DNA of 47,322 bases. Source: Flavobacteriaceae bacterium (GTDB lineage: Bacteria; Bacteroidota; Bacteroidia; Flavobacteriales; Flavobacteriaceae). Under the pieces are notes generated by a model. That model saw nothing but the letters and a program-made list of their open reading frames with translations, did no database searches and was not told where the DNA came from. Shown here one piece after another: positions 27,631 through 37,143 of the stretch. Numbering within the stretch: position 1 is the first letter of the stretch; each line of letters begins with the position of its first letter. The stretch spans positions 1 to 47,322 of the forward strand of contig JAKMGK010000073.1 of assembly GCA_022424955.1 (NCBI GenBank), read 5' to 3'. Position numbers and translations under genes: made by a program.

Positions 27631-28230
27631 TTAAAAATTAGATTCGAGGCATTTTAAAAAACGGGCTTCAAACTCTTCCTTCCCTTCCCAAAAATCATAA
27701 TCTGGCTTGACCATTTGTTCAATAAAGTTTTGGGCTTCTTCCCAGCTACTCAAGGTTTGTACTTGCGAAATAACCCTTTGATAGTCTTCTTCGCTTTGAT
27801 CAAAAAGATTGTTGATAAAGGCTAAGCGATCGTTTAAGCCTATTTGTATTCCTTTCCCTAAAATATCGTTTAAATTTTTAGGGCCTGGGCTTTCTGTAAG
27901 GGATTCTAGCGGGGCTTGTTCCTTGCTTTTTAGTTCTTTTTTAATAAAAACGGGGTTGGCTACCGTGGCAAATAAATTTTCGATAGCGGCAGATTCTTCT
28001 TCTAACGGAAGTTCTGTGACTAGTGCATTAATTTTTTCGGTAACCGGGATAACTTCACGTTGTTGATCCTGATCAAGCTGGATTGTTTGCTCTTGATTGT
28101 GTTCTAAAATAACAAGCGCTTTGTATAGTGCTTGCACTTTTTCAAGCAGCTCTGTTGCAGTAGCGGTTTCTTTTTGCGCTAGAATTTCGTGGGCCAGCCT
28201 TTCGAGTTCTTTTTTAATGGGATTAAGCAT
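27631..28230 (-). CDS. Conserved hypothetical protein of Bacteroidota
   Basis: A 199-residue cytoplasmic protein without signal or membrane segment. The N-terminal 70 residues are strongly helical (KKELERLAHEILAQKETATATELLEKVQALY in pieces), probably a coiled coil. An acidic linker follows, then a C-terminal block IGLNDRLAFINNLFDQSEEDYQRV and SSWEEAQNFIEQM that I recall as recurrent in Bacteroidota hypotheticals. No enzymatic motif is visible. First gene of the group with the DoxX-like gene, rsmI and recJ, divergent from tdk. Confidence 0.75.
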   Translation of the reverse strand: MLNPIKKELERLAHEILAQKETATATELLEKVQALYKALVILEHNQEQTIQLDQDQQREVIPVTEKINALVTELPLEEESAAIENLFATVANPVFIKKELKSKEQAPLESLTESPGPKNLNDILGKGIQIGLNDRLAFINNLFDQSEEDYQRVISQVQTLSSWEEAQNFIEQMVKPDYDFWEGKEEFEARFLKCLESNF

Positions 28231-28240
28231 AGAAGCATTC

Positions 28241-28268
28241 TTTAGAACAAATTGTTTTGATACCTTTG
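28241..28268 (+). promoter_or_regulatory. Putative promoter for tdk-alr
   Basis: TTTA at 28241-28244 (one change from TTTG) and the exact -7 element TACCTTTG at 28261-28268 are separated by 16 nt. The element lies 42 nt before the chosen tdk ATG at 28311. Confidence 0.5.
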
Positions 28269-28310
28269 TCAGGGGGAAGGATTATAAACCTTCCTGGTGA
28301 AATTACAAAA

Positions 28311-28937
28311 ATGTTTTTAGAAAATACGGTAAATCAAAATGAACAATTTGGCTGGATCGAAGTGATTTGCGGTTCCATGTTTTCTGGGAAAACCGAAGAA
28401 TTAATTCGTCGCTTAAAACGCGTACAAATTGCGCAGCAGAGGGTAGAGATTTTTAAACCCGCCATCGACACGCGTTATGATGATGAGTTAGTTACTTCGC
28501 ATGACCAAAACCAAATCCGCTCTACTCCAGTACCCGCTGCCGCAAATATCCCACTTTTAGTAAATGATTGTGAAGTGGTGGGGATTGACGAAGCGCAGTT
28601 CTTTGACGACGAAATTGTCCAAGTATGTAATGATCTGGCTAATCGTGGAGTTCGTGTTATCGTCGCCGGATTAGACATGGATTTTAAAGGAAACCCCTTC
28701 GGGCCTATGCCCGCATTAATGGCCACCGCAGAATATGTGACTAAGGTACATGCCGTTTGTACACGTACTGGGAATCTTGCGCAATTTAGCCATAGAACTT
28801 CTTCAGACGATGGGATTGTAGTACTAGGCGAAAAAGAGACCTATGAACCTTTAAGTAGAGCGGCTTTCTATAAAGAAAATCAAAAAAAGCAGGGTCAAGG
28901 GAAAGAAAAAGCACAAAAACAAAAAAAGAAGCTGTGA
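28311..28937 (+). CDS. tdk: Thymidine kinase
   Basis: Phosphorylates thymidine with ATP (salvage). ATG 28311 gives 208 residues starting [19 protein letters not shown]; an in-frame ATG 54 nt earlier overlaps the putative promoter. Walker A is [11 protein letters not shown], the Walker B-like region [13 protein letters not shown] and the substrate loop [18 protein letters not shown]. The zinc-ribbon Cys pattern is incomplete ([15 protein letters not shown]), as in many Bacteroidota. The end is Lys/Gln-rich. The stop overlaps the alr GTG start by 4 nt, indicating translational coupling. Confidence 0.95.
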   Translation: MFLENTVNQNEQFGWIEVICGSMFSGKTEELIRRLKRVQIAQQRVEIFKPAIDTRYDDELVTSHDQNQIRSTPVPAAANIPLLVNDCEVVGIDEAQFFDDEIVQVCNDLANRGVRVIVAGLDMDFKGNPFGPMPALMATAEYVTKVHAVCTRTGNLAQFSHRTSSDDGIVVLGEKETYEPLSRAAFYKENQKKQGQGKEKAQKQKKKL

Positions 28938-30019
28938 CCCAACTCGAAATAGACCTTAACAACTTAACACACAATTACAATTGTTTGCGACAAAAACTTG
29001 CTAGCGATACAAAATTTATCGCCGTGTTAAAGGCCAATGCCTATGGTCAAGGGGCGATTGAAATTGCCCAAAAGTTAGTCAGCCTTGGGGCAGATTGGCT
29101 CGCAGTTGCTTATACTGAAGAAGGGGTTTCATTGAGACAGGCCGGAATTCAATGTCCTATCCTGGTCTTTTACCCACAGTTTGAAAATATCGATCGATTA
29201 ATTGAGCATCAACTCGAACCGGCTCTTTATAGTACTGCTTTTATTTTGGCTTTTTCAAAGGCGCTTCACGCCAAAAATAAGACCCATTATCCTGCTCACC
29301 TTAAATGCAATACTGGACTTAACCGTATTGGTTTATCAGAAGAGGACCTCAATGCTTTTTTAGCTCAAAAAGAAACCTTACCCTTTGAGCTTAAAAGTGT
29401 TTATTCCCACCTGGGTGCCTCTGAAAATAAAAAGCCTTGTACTTTTACAGAGAAACAAATCACGCGATTTTTAGCCCTTAAAACTAAAGTAGAACAAGCC
29501 TATTCTACCCCTCCTCTTTTTCATTTGGTCAATACTTCTGGCATTTTTAATTACCCAGAATGCCATTTTGATGCAGTGCGCTGCGGGATAGGATTATATG
29601 GTTTTGCAAATCAAACCGATTGGGATAAATCCCTGCTTCCCATCGCTCGATTAAGTAGCTCAATTGTACAATTGCACACTGTAGAAAAAGGAGAAAGTGT
29701 GGGGTATAATCAAGGCTGGATTGCGGCTCAAAAAAGTCAAATCGCTGTACTTCCCATAGGTCATGCAGACGGAATAAACAGAAGTTTTGGGAAAGAAGTT
29801 GGGGGAGTTTGGATCAATGGTCAACACGCCCCTATTGTAGGAAATGTTTGCATGGATATGATCATGGTCGATGTCACTAATATCAACTGTGAGTTACACC
29901 AAAAAGCAATTCTTTTTGACACAGAACATACCGCAGATCATTTCGCTAAAAATGCAGGGACCATTTCTTATGAATTACTCGCCGCACTCTCCCCTAGAAT
30001 AAAGCGGATCATTCTCTAG
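28934..30019 (+). CDS. alr: Alanine racemase
   Basis: A PLP enzyme converting L- to D-alanine for peptidoglycan. The start is GTG 28934 inside the tdk stop (overlap GTGA). The 361 residues include the PLP-lysine motif [39 protein letters not shown], the catalytic-Tyr region VGYNQGW and the C-terminal [11 protein letters not shown]. The family length (about 360-380) fits. Confidence 0.96.
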   Translation: MTQLEIDLNNLTHNYNCLRQKLASDTKFIAVLKANAYGQGAIEIAQKLVSLGADWLAVAYTEEGVSLRQAGIQCPILVFYPQFENIDRLIEHQLEPALYSTAFILAFSKALHAKNKTHYPAHLKCNTGLNRIGLSEEDLNAFLAQKETLPFELKSVYSHLGASENKKPCTFTEKQITRFLALKTKVEQAYSTPPLFHLVNTSGIFNYPECHFDAVRCGIGLYGFANQTDWDKSLLPIARLSSSIVQLHTVEKGESVGYNQGWIAAQKSQIAVLPIGHADGINRSFGKEVGGVWINGQHAPIVGNVCMDMIMVDVTNINCELHQKAILFDTEHTADHFAKNAGTISYELLAALSPRIKRIIL

Positions 30020-30073
30020 TTGTTTTATTTGTAACATTTTGTTGTGTCCTTGAGAATATCTCTCAGCAGGTTG

Positions 30074-30101
30074 TTGTCTCTTAGATTTATTTCTACTTTT
30101 G
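30074..30101 (+). promoter_or_regulatory. Putative promoter for asd
   Basis: TTG at 30074-30076 and the exact -7 element TACTTTTG at 30094-30101, 17 nt apart, end 15 nt before the asd ATG at 30117. This is one of the best-spaced promoter candidates here. Confidence 0.55.
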
Positions 30102-30116
30102 CACAAAATAAAAGAT

Positions 30117-31112
30117 ATGAAAATTGCCGTTGTTGGTGCTACCGGTATGGTAGGAAATGTAATTTTAAAGGTATTAGCCGAACGTAATTTCCCCTTGACA
30201 GAGTTAATCCCTGTCGCTTCAGAACGATCTGTAGGAAAGAAAGTTGCTTATCAAGGAACCGACTATACGGTGGTAGGCTTACAAACAGCCGTTGATATGA
30301 AGCCAGATGTCGCCTTGTTTTCTGCAGGAGGTGAAACCTCTCTAGCGTGGGCCCCTAAATTTGCCGCTGCCGGAACGACCGTTATCGATAATTCTTCTGC
30401 ATGGAGAATGGATCCAGAGAAAAAACTGATCGTGCCAGAAATCAATGCTAATCTTTTAACGGCAGAAGATAAAATTATTGCTAACCCTAACTGTTCAACC
30501 ATTCAAATGTTAGTCGCGCTTGCGCCGCTTCAAAGAGAATACGGAATAGAACGCCTTGTTATTTCTACTTATCAATCTATTACTGGAACGGGTGTTGCAG
30601 CGGTTCAACAATTAGAAAACGAATACGAAAACAAAAAGGGCGAGATGGCCTATCCTTATCCTATTCATAGAAATGCATTGCCCCATTGTGATGTTTTTCA
30701 AGACAATGGATACACAAAAGAAGAGATGAAACTTGTCAAAGAAACCCACAAAATATTAGGGGATGAGAACATTCGCGTTACAGCAACTGCGATTCGCATT
30801 CCGGTAGTGGGTGGACACAGTGAATCTGTTAATGTAGAATTAAAAGGGCCTTCTACTGTAGAAGAAATTCGTCAGCTATTACATCAAAGTCCAGGAGTGG
30901 TAGTACAAGACAACCCCGAAACAAACACCTACCCTATGCCAATTTATGCCGAAGGGAAAGACGATGTGTTTGTAGGGCGTATTCGACAAGACTTTTCGCA
31001 AGACAACACCTTTAACCTTTGGATTGTTTCAGACAATCTTCGCAAAGGAGCAGCTACTAATACTGTTCAAATTGCAGAGTATCTCCTTGAAAAGGATTTG
31101 ATCAACAAATAA
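30117..31112 (+). CDS. asd: Aspartate-semialdehyde dehydrogenase
   Basis: Reduces aspartyl phosphate to aspartate semialdehyde (lysine, threonine, methionine and diaminopimelate pathways). ATG 30117 gives 331 residues starting MKIAVVGATGMVGN, the NADP Rossmann motif; an in-frame ATG at 30099 overlaps the -7 element. The active-site motif IANPNCSTIQM contains the catalytic Cys. RIPVVGGHSESVNVEL carries the catalytic His. DNLRKGAATNTVQIAEYL is the typical C-terminus. Confidence 0.97.
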   Translation: MKIAVVGATGMVGNVILKVLAERNFPLTELIPVASERSVGKKVAYQGTDYTVVGLQTAVDMKPDVALFSAGGETSLAWAPKFAAAGTTVIDNSSAWRMDPEKKLIVPEINANLLTAEDKIIANPNCSTIQMLVALAPLQREYGIERLVISTYQSITGTGVAAVQQLENEYENKKGEMAYPYPIHRNALPHCDVFQDNGYTKEEMKLVKETHKILGDENIRVTATAIRIPVVGGHSESVNVELKGPSTVEEIRQLLHQSPGVVVQDNPETNTYPMPIYAEGKDDVFVGRIRQDFSQDNTFNLWIVSDNLRKGAATNTVQIAEYLLEKDLINK

Positions 31113-31120
31113 TATTTTTG
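31113..31120 (+). promoter_or_regulatory. Putative -7 promoter element for the prolyl oligopeptidase gene
   Basis: TATTTTTG, an exact TAnnTTTG match, follows the asd stop codon directly and lies 27 nt before the next ATG. A TTG at 31087-31089 is 23 nt upstream. Confidence 0.4.
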
Positions 31121-31147
31121 TAATTTATAGGTTATAAACCGTTCGTT

Positions 31148-33286
31148 ATGAAAAAATTATTTGTTTTTCTTTTACCGATATTGCTTTTCTCCTGTGAGCA
31201 AGAGTCAAAACTAAAATACCCAGAAACAAAAAAACAGCCTGTTGTTGAATCCTATTTCGATTCTGAAGTTGTAGATAATTACCGCTGGCTAGAAGATGAT
31301 TTAAGCGAAGAAACTGCCGATTGGGTTAGCGCTCAAAATGATGTCACTTTTGCAGAATTAGAAAAAATCCCCTTTAGAAATGCTTTAGAAGAACGACTTG
31401 AAAAACTATGGAACTATGAAAAAATTGGTGCGCCATTTAAAGAAGGGAGCTACACCTATTTTTATAAAAACACTGGCTTACAAAATCAGTTTATTCTCTA
31501 TCGTTATAAAGAAAATATAGAAAACGCAAAAGTTTTTTTAGATCCAAATTCTTTTGCCGAAGACGGCACAACCTCTTTAGCTGGATTGAGTTTTTCAGAG
31601 GATGGATCAAAAGCCGCTTATTCCATCTCTGAAGGAGGTAGCGACTGGAGAAAAGTAATCGTTATCGATACAGAAACAAATAAAATCATTGAGGACACTC
31701 TCCAGAACATCAAGTTTAGCGGAATTGAATGGCTAAAAAACGACGGCTTTTTTTATTCTAGCTATGATAAACCCAAAGGGAGTGAACTCTCCCAAAAAAC
31801 AGACCAACACAAACTATTTTATCACCCTTTAGGCGGTACTCAAAAAAATGACGAACTCATCTTTGGAGGAACAGAAGAACAAAAAAACCGCTATGTGGGA
31901 GCACAAGTAACTGATGACGGTCGTTATCTATTAATTTCTGCTGCTATTTCAACCTCGGGGAACCAACTTTTTCTTAAAGATTTGACCAAAAAAGACTCTT
32001 CTTTAAAAGTGATGGTCAATCATTATGAAAATGATCACTACTTACTAGAAAGTTGTGGTGAAGAACTTTATATAGTCACAAATTATAATGCCCCTAATCA
32101 ACGTCTTGTTCGCGTTAATGCAACTAACCCCTCTGTCGATAATTGGGAGGATGTTATCCCTCATAAAGAAGAAGTTTTAAGTGTAACCGCAGGGGGTGGG
32201 TATTTCTTTGCAGAATACATGATAGATGTCATTTCACAAGTATACCAATATAACTTTGATGGAAAGAACCTAGGAAAAATTACACTCCCAGGCATTGGAA
32301 GCGTTAGAGGGTTTTCTGGGAAAAAAGAAGCCAAAAATATTTACTTTAACTTCACCAATTATGCTTCTCCTAGTGTAATCTACCGTTTTTCTCCCAAGAC
32401 TCAAGAAAGCGAATTATTTTGGGAACCACCCATTGATTTTTCAGCAGAGGACTATGTTTCGACACAGGTTTTTTATCCCTCAAAAGACGGCACAAAAATC
32501 CCTATGATCATTACCCATAAAAAAGGTTTAAAACTCAATGGGAAAAATCCAACTATACTGTATGGATATGGTGGGTTTAATGTAAGTATTACCCCCTCTT
32601 TTAGGATACAAAATGCAGTTTGGATGGAGCAAGGTGGAGTTTATGCTGTCCCTAATTTACGTGGAGGAGGAGAATATGGTAAAGAATGGCACAAGGCAGG
32701 AACTAAACTACAAAAGCAAAATGTTTTTGATGATTTTATCGCAGCTGCAGAATATCTAATAGAGCAAAAATATACTTCCTCAGACTTTTTGGCTATCCGG
32801 GGTGGTTCTAATGGGGGACTATTAGTGGGAGCTACGATGACACAACGACCAGATTTAATGAAAGTTGCACTCCCAGCGGTTGGTGTCCTTGACATGTTGC
32901 GCTATCATACTTTCACTGCTGGTGCTGGATGGGCCTATGACTATGGTACTGCAGAAGATTCTGAAGAGATGTTTTCCTATTTGAAAAGTTACTCTCCAGT
33001 TCACAATGTCAAAGAGGGAGTTGCTTATCCTGCTACCTTAATTACTACAGGAGATCACGATGATCGTGTGGTTCCTGCGCATTCCTTTAAATTTGCCGCT
33101 GAACTACAAGATAAACATCAAGGTGAAAACCCAATATTAATCCGCATTGAGACTAACGCTGGACACGGTGCTGGAACGCCAGTAAATAAAAGAATTAGGC
33201 AAGCTGCAGATATTTATGGTTTTACACTCTATAACATGGGTTATAGAGTATTGCCAGAAAAAACCTACACAAAGATTAAGGGATAA
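31148..33286 (+). CDS. Prolyl oligopeptidase (S9A) lipoprotein
   Basis: A serine peptidase cutting after proline in peptides. The 712 residues begin with a lipoprotein signal ([16 protein letters not shown]), so it is anchored in the periplasm or outer membrane. The N-terminal beta-propeller (about residues 70-420) starts with the family block YRWLEDD. The C-terminal alpha/beta-hydrolase has the nucleophile motif [11 protein letters not shown], the Asp in [11 protein letters not shown] and the His in [27 protein letters not shown] is also diagnostic. It ends at a strong bidirectional terminator. Confidence 0.96.
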   Translation: MKKLFVFLLPILLFSCEQESKLKYPETKKQPVVESYFDSEVVDNYRWLEDDLSEETADWVSAQNDVTFAELEKIPFRNALEERLEKLWNYEKIGAPFKEGSYTYFYKNTGLQNQFILYRYKENIENAKVFLDPNSFAEDGTTSLAGLSFSEDGSKAAYSISEGGSDWRKVIVIDTETNKIIEDTLQNIKFSGIEWLKNDGFFYSSYDKPKGSELSQKTDQHKLFYHPLGGTQKNDELIFGGTEEQKNRYVGAQVTDDGRYLLISAAISTSGNQLFLKDLTKKDSSLKVMVNHYENDHYLLESCGEELYIVTNYNAPNQRLVRVNATNPSVDNWEDVIPHKEEVLSVTAGGGYFFAEYMIDVISQVYQYNFDGKNLGKITLPGIGSVRGFSGKKEAKNIYFNFTNYASPSVIYRFSPKTQESELFWEPPIDFSAEDYVSTQVFYPSKDGTKIPMIITHKKGLKLNGKNPTILYGYGGFNVSITPSFRIQNAVWMEQGGVYAVPNLRGGGEYGKEWHKAGTKLQKQNVFDDFIAAAEYLIEQKYTSSDFLAIRGGSNGGLLVGATMTQRPDLMKVALPAVGVLDMLRYHTFTAGAGWAYDYGTAEDSEEMFSYLKSYSPVHNVKEGVAYPATLITTGDHDDRVVPAHSFKFAAELQDKHQGENPILIRIETNAGHGAGTPVNKRIRQAADIYGFTLYNMGYRVLPEKTYTKIKG

Positions 33287-33316
33287 AAAAAGACCGCTAT
33301 CAAGCGGTCTTTTTTG
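33285..33316. terminator. Bidirectional intrinsic terminator between S9A peptidase and accC
   Basis: A GACCGC/GCGGTC stem with a TATCAA loop is flanked by AAAAAA and TTTTTT, giving a U-tract on both strands. It closes the convergent peptidase and accC transcripts. Confidence 0.9.
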
Positions 33317-33318
33317 TT

Positions 33319-34659
33319 TTAGTCTTTCATTTCGAAACTCTCCATGAATTTTGTAGTATAGTCCCCTTTGACATAGTCGGGTTCTTCCATCAGTTGACGA
33401 TGGAACGGAATGGTCGTTTTGACTCCTTCAATGATAAATTCATCTAAGGCCCGCTTCATTTTATTGATGGCCTCTTCTCGTGTTTGCGCGGTAGTAATCA
33501 ACTTCGCAATCATCGAGTCATAATAAGGCGGGATTATATAACCAGAATACACATGGGTGTCCAATCTTACGCCATGTCCGCCGGGAATATGTAGGTTGGT
33601 TATTTTTCCTGGAGATGGACGAAAATCGTTATAGGGGTCTTCGGCATTGATACGACATTCGATAGAGTGCAATTTTGGCAGATAATTTTTCCCAGAAACA
33701 GGAATTCCTGCCGCAACGGTAATTTGCTCACGAATCAAGTCAAAGTCAATAACTTGCTCTGTAATGGGATGTTCAACTTGTATACGAGTATTCATCTCCA
33801 TAAAGTAGAAGTTACGATGTTTATCCACTAAAAATTCTACTGTTCCAGCGCCTTCATATTGAATAAACTCTGCTGCTTTTACCGCAGCTTCTCCCATGCG
33901 TTCACGCAGGTCGTCTGTCATAAAAGGAGAGGGCGTTTCTTCGGTCAATTTTTGGTGACGGCGTTGTACAGAGCAATCACGTTCTGACAAATGACAGGCT
34001 TTTCCAAAGCTGTCTCCTACGACTTGAATTTCGATATGGCGTGGCTCTTCGATCAATTTTTCTAGATACATGCCGTCGTTTCCAAAAGAGGCCGCGGCTT
34101 CTTGACGTGCACTTTCCCAGGCTTTTTCAAGCTCTTCTTCCTTCCATACAGCACGCATTCCTTTACCACCCCCCCCGGCAGTAGCTTTTAGCATGACTGG
34201 ATAACCCGCTTCTTCTGCAAGTTTTTGGGTTTCTTCAAAATCTTTAAGAATCCCCTCTGAACCTGGAATGGTAGGAACTTCTGCAGCTTTCATGGTGGCT
34301 TTGGCCGAAGCTTTGTCTCCCATTTTATTAATCATTTCGCTAGAGGCCCCAATAAATTTGATGTCGTGTTCTGCACACATCTTAGAGAACTTAGCGTTTT
34401 CAGACAAGAAGCCGTATCCTGGATGGATGGCATCGGCATTAGTGATTTCTGCGGCAGCAATAATATTCGCCATTTTAAGATAAGACTCTGCACTTGATGG
34501 TGGCCCTATACAGACTGCTTCATCTGCAAACTTTACGTGTAAACTTTCGGCATCTGCTGTAGAATACACCGCTACAGACTTAATGCCCATTTCTTTACAG
34601 GTGCGAATGATTCGCATAGCAATTTCACCTCGATTGGCAATTAATATTTTTTTAAACAT
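33319..34659 (-). CDS. accC: Acetyl-CoA carboxylase, biotin carboxylase subunit
   Basis: Carboxylates biotin on AccB with ATP and bicarbonate, the first half of malonyl-CoA synthesis. The 446-residue length matches the E. coli protein. Motifs: [19 protein letters not shown] at the N-terminus, the ATP-grasp loop [25 protein letters not shown] and [15 protein letters not shown]. Last gene of the pdxA-to-accC group, 21 nt after accB. Confidence 0.98.
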   Translation of the reverse strand: MFKKILIANRGEIAMRIIRTCKEMGIKSVAVYSTADAESLHVKFADEAVCIGPPSSAESYLKMANIIAAAEITNADAIHPGYGFLSENAKFSKMCAEHDIKFIGASSEMINKMGDKASAKATMKAAEVPTIPGSEGILKDFEETQKLAEEAGYPVMLKATAGGGGKGMRAVWKEEELEKAWESARQEAAASFGNDGMYLEKLIEEPRHIEIQVVGDSFGKACHLSERDCSVQRRHQKLTEETPSPFMTDDLRERMGEAAVKAAEFIQYEGAGTVEFLVDKHRNFYFMEMNTRIQVEHPITEQVIDFDLIREQITVAAGIPVSGKNYLPKLHSIECRINAEDPYNDFRPSPGKITNLHIPGGHGVRLDTHVYSGYIIPPYYDSMIAKLITTAQTREEAINKMKRALDEFIIEGVKTTIPFHRQLMEEPDYVKGDYTTKFMESFEMKD

Positions 34660-34680
34660 AAAAAAAGTGTTCGTTACCGT

Positions 34681-35178
34681 TTATGATGGGTCGATTAAAA
34701 ATAGTGGCTGGTCAAATTCTACAGGAGAAGAATCGTCCACCAATACTTTTACAATCTTACCACTTACTTCAGATTCAATTTCATTAAAAAGTTTCATGGC
34801 TTCGATCACGCATAAAACATCTCCTTCGTTAATTTGTTGTCCCACTTCAGCAAACATAGGTTTGTCTGGTGAAGGTTTACGATAGAAGGTTCCTATAATA
34901 GGAGATTTGACTGTAATATAGTTGTCGTTTTCTGCGGCAGGTTTTTCTGTAGCAGGAGTTTCAGCAACAGGGCCTGGAGCAGCCACTGGTGGTGGTGCTT
35001 GCAATTGATGCTGGGCAACAACTGGGGGCATTTGCTGAACGATAGTTGTGTTCTCTCCTGCTGATTTTCCGTCTCCAGTTTTAATAGTAATCTTTACATC
35101 ATCCATTTCAAGGCTTACTTCTGAAGCGCCTGATTTGGCAACGAACTTAATTAAGTTTTGAATTTCTTTGATATCCAT
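34681..35178 (-). CDS. accB: Acetyl-CoA carboxylase biotin carboxyl carrier protein
   Basis: Carries the biotin shuttled between AccC and the carboxyltransferase. The 165 residues have the N-terminal oligomerisation segment MDIKEIQNLIKFVAKSGASE, a Pro/Ala/Gln-rich linker (about residues 45-85) and the C-terminal biotinyl domain with the modified Lys in IEAMKLFNEI. It lies between fabH (13 nt) and accC (21 nt). Confidence 0.97.
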   Translation of the reverse strand: MDIKEIQNLIKFVAKSGASEVSLEMDDVKITIKTGDGKSAGENTTIVQQMPPVVAQHQLQAPPPVAAPGPVAETPATEKPAAENDNYITVKSPIIGTFYRKPSPDKPMFAEVGQQINEGDVLCVIEAMKLFNEIESEVSGKIVKVLVDDSSPVEFDQPLFLIDPS

Positions 35179-35191
35179 TGGTTCTATGATT

Positions 35192-36208
35192 TTAGTTTTT
35201 GTAGTCGTAATTCCATGTTAAATAGGCCGCTCCCCAGGTAAATCCACCTCCAAAGGCTGTAAACAAAAGTTTGTCCCCCTTTTTAAAGCTCGATTCAAAA
35301 TCAGCCAGTAAAAGTGGAAGGGTTGCGGCAGTGGTATTGCCGTATTTGTGAATGTTCGTTAATACTTTTTCTTTTGCGACAGCTAGGTGATGTGTTGTGG
35401 CGTCTATAATGCGTTTATTAGCTTGATGGGCTATGACATAATCGATTTTCTCTGGAGAAAGTTTGTTTTTAGCAATAAGCTGATTACTAGTTTCTGACAT
35501 GTGTTTTACAGCGTATTTAAAGACCGTTCTTCCTTCTTGTCTAACATAATGCTTTCCTGCACTAAAGCTGTGCTCATTGATAGGGTGAAGAGAACCTCCG
35601 TCGTGAATATTTAAATAATCTCTCCCTACACCATCGTTTCCATGAATCGCATTTTCAAAGCCATAATCGTTTGTTGAAGGTTCAAAAAGTACCGCTCCAG
35701 CACCATCCCCAAAGATGATACAAGTCGTGCGATCAGTGTAGTCAACAATAGAAGACATCTTGTCTGCACCAATTAATAAAACTCTTTTGTATTGATTTGA
35801 ATTGATAAAAGAGGCCGCGGTTGACATGCCGTATAAAAACCCAGAGCAAGCTGCAGAAATATCAAAGGCAAAGGCATGTGTCGCTCCAATTTCTGTAGCC
35901 ACGTATGGCGCGGTTGACGAGACTTGATAATCTGGGGTTATGGTCGCTACAAGAACGACGTCTATTGATGCAGGGTTGATATTGTTTTTTTGACAAAGGT
36001 CTTGGGCTGCTTTTATGGCCATAAAAGCGGTAGAATGTTCGGGGGTTTTTGCGATACGTCGTTCTGAAATTCCCGTTAGTGAACGAATCCATTCATCGTT
36101 TGTATCCACCATCTGTTCAAGATCATGGTTTGTCAATACTTCTTCTGGCACGTAACTTCCAACAGCTGTTATGGCGGCTTTTGTTACTAGAGAGCTATCC
36201 CGCTTCAT
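35192..36208 (-). CDS. fabH: Beta-ketoacyl-ACP synthase III
   Basis: Starts fatty-acid synthesis by condensing an acyl-CoA primer with malonyl-ACP. The 338 residues include the catalytic triad motifs: Cys in AACSGFLYGM, His in VIAHQANKRIID and Asn in HKYGNTTAAT. DTNDEWIRSLTGISERRIA is the usual N-terminal signature. An intrinsic terminator-like hairpin lies between rpmF and fabH, so fabH-accB-accC expression may be partly separate from the upstream genes. Confidence 0.97.
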   Translation of the reverse strand: MKRDSSLVTKAAITAVGSYVPEEVLTNHDLEQMVDTNDEWIRSLTGISERRIAKTPEHSTAFMAIKAAQDLCQKNNINPASIDVVLVATITPDYQVSSTAPYVATEIGATHAFAFDISAACSGFLYGMSTAASFINSNQYKRVLLIGADKMSSIVDYTDRTTCIIFGDGAGAVLFEPSTNDYGFENAIHGNDGVGRDYLNIHDGGSLHPINEHSFSAGKHYVRQEGRTVFKYAVKHMSETSNQLIAKNKLSPEKIDYVIAHQANKRIIDATTHHLAVAKEKVLTNIHKYGNTTAATLPLLLADFESSFKKGDKLLFTAFGGGFTWGAAYLTWNYDYKN

Positions 36209-36286
36209 TATAAGCTTTATCTTTTCCTTGAACGATTTGCATAGTGAAGATAAATGTTTTTTAATCGAAACAAAATCTTTTATATG

Positions 36287-36313
36287 AAAAATGCCCTCCT
36301 AAAAGGAGAGCAT
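36287..36313 (-). terminator. Intrinsic terminator/attenuator between rpmF and fabH
   Basis: On the minus-strand RNA, AUGCUCUCCU and AGGAGGGCAU form a 10-bp stem (one G-U pair) with a UUU loop, followed by UUUUU. It sits 24 nt after the rpmF stop and 78 nt before the fabH start. It probably reduces read-through into fabH-accB-accC. Confidence 0.75.
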
Positions 36314-36337
36314 CAAGCTTGATGAAATAAGGAAGAA

Positions 36338-36535
36338 TTATGCAGTTGCTTCTTCAGCACTGTCAATTAATACTTTCCCTTTGTAGTATAATTTTCCTTC
36401 ATGCCAGTGAGCACGGTGGTAGAGGTGAGCTTCCCCTGTTGTTTTGTCTACAGCAATTTGAGACGGTGCCGCTTTGTAGTGCGTTCTTCTTTTGTCTCTT
36501 CTTGTTTTCGATATTTTTCTTTTAGGATGTGCCAT
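36338..36535 (-). CDS. rpmF: 50S ribosomal protein L32
   Basis: A 65-residue basic ribosomal protein with the conserved start [20 protein letters not shown]. No CxxC pairs are present, so this is the zinc-free form. It follows the DUF177 gene by 17 nt, a widely conserved yceD-rpmF pairing, and precedes a terminator hairpin. Confidence 0.97.
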   Translation of the reverse strand: MAHPKRKISKTRRDKRRTHYKAAPSQIAVDKTTGEAHLYHRAHWHEGKLYYKGKVLIDSAEEATA

Positions 36536-36552
36536 TTTCGTCCTGTTTTAGT

Positions 36553-37071
36553 TTATAGTAAATCTTTTAATTTATCCCATCGAGGATCGTTATTGTCTAA
36601 CTTTTCTTCTTTGGGTTGTAATTCTTCTAGTTTTTTTAATAATGCTGAATCTAAGGTTCCGTCTACTACTCCGGGATGAACTTTTTTAACGGGAACTGCC
36701 AAGACAATCATTTCATAAATGGGCTGGGCAACATTAACCTGATAACTTCCGTGAGGAAGAATTAAAAATTCATCATTATCATCGTCATATTCATCTCCAA
36801 ATTTTACGATCCAGTCTAGGCCAGTGTTAATCTGATAAGGAAATATTTCATTCGAAACATCACAGGTTAGCCCTAGGCTTCCTTGGGCAGTAAAGCTTAG
36901 ATTCATTAGACCGGGCTTTTTGTCGAAAAGTAGTTTTACTTTGACAGCAGGCTGGTCAAATTCATTAAATTCAAATGCGTTAAAGAACGTTGTGTCAATG
37001 TCAAATACAAAGGTATGTTTGCCGTCTTTAAGCCCTACAAATGGGAGGGCATATTCGGGTAGCGTTTCCAT
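36553..37071 (-). CDS. DUF177 (YceD-like) protein
   Basis: A 172-residue acidic protein of the DUF177/YceD family, associated with large-subunit rRNA accumulation and usually encoded directly before rpmF, as here. Recognisable parts are the N-terminal YALPFVGLKDGKHTFVFDID and the central LGLTCDVSNEIFPYQINT, where one Cys of the family Cys pair remains. The C-terminal DPRWDKLKDLL is also typical of Bacteroidota. Confidence 0.88.
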   Translation of the reverse strand: METLPEYALPFVGLKDGKHTFVFDIDTTFFNAFEFNEFDQPAVKVKLLFDKKPGLMNLSFTAQGSLGLTCDVSNEIFPYQINTGLDWIVKFGDEYDDDNDEFLILPHGSYQVNVAQPIYEMIVLAVPVKKVHPGVVDGTLDSALLKKLEELQPKEEKLDNNDPRWDKLKDLL

Positions 37072-37090
37072 AGGCTTGCCATTGAGGGGG

Positions 37091-37116
37091 CAAATTTACA
37101 AAAAAAATTATTCCAA
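37091..37116 (-). promoter_or_regulatory. Putative promoter for DUF177-rpmF
   Basis: The plus strand CAAATTTA at 37091-37098 is TAAATTTG on the minus strand, an exact -7 element, with CAA (TTG on minus) at 37114-37116 as a possible -33 (15-nt spacer). It lies 20 nt before the DUF177 ATG. Confidence 0.5.
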
Positions 37117-37143
37117 CCTTCTTTTAACCAAAGAATTATTGAT

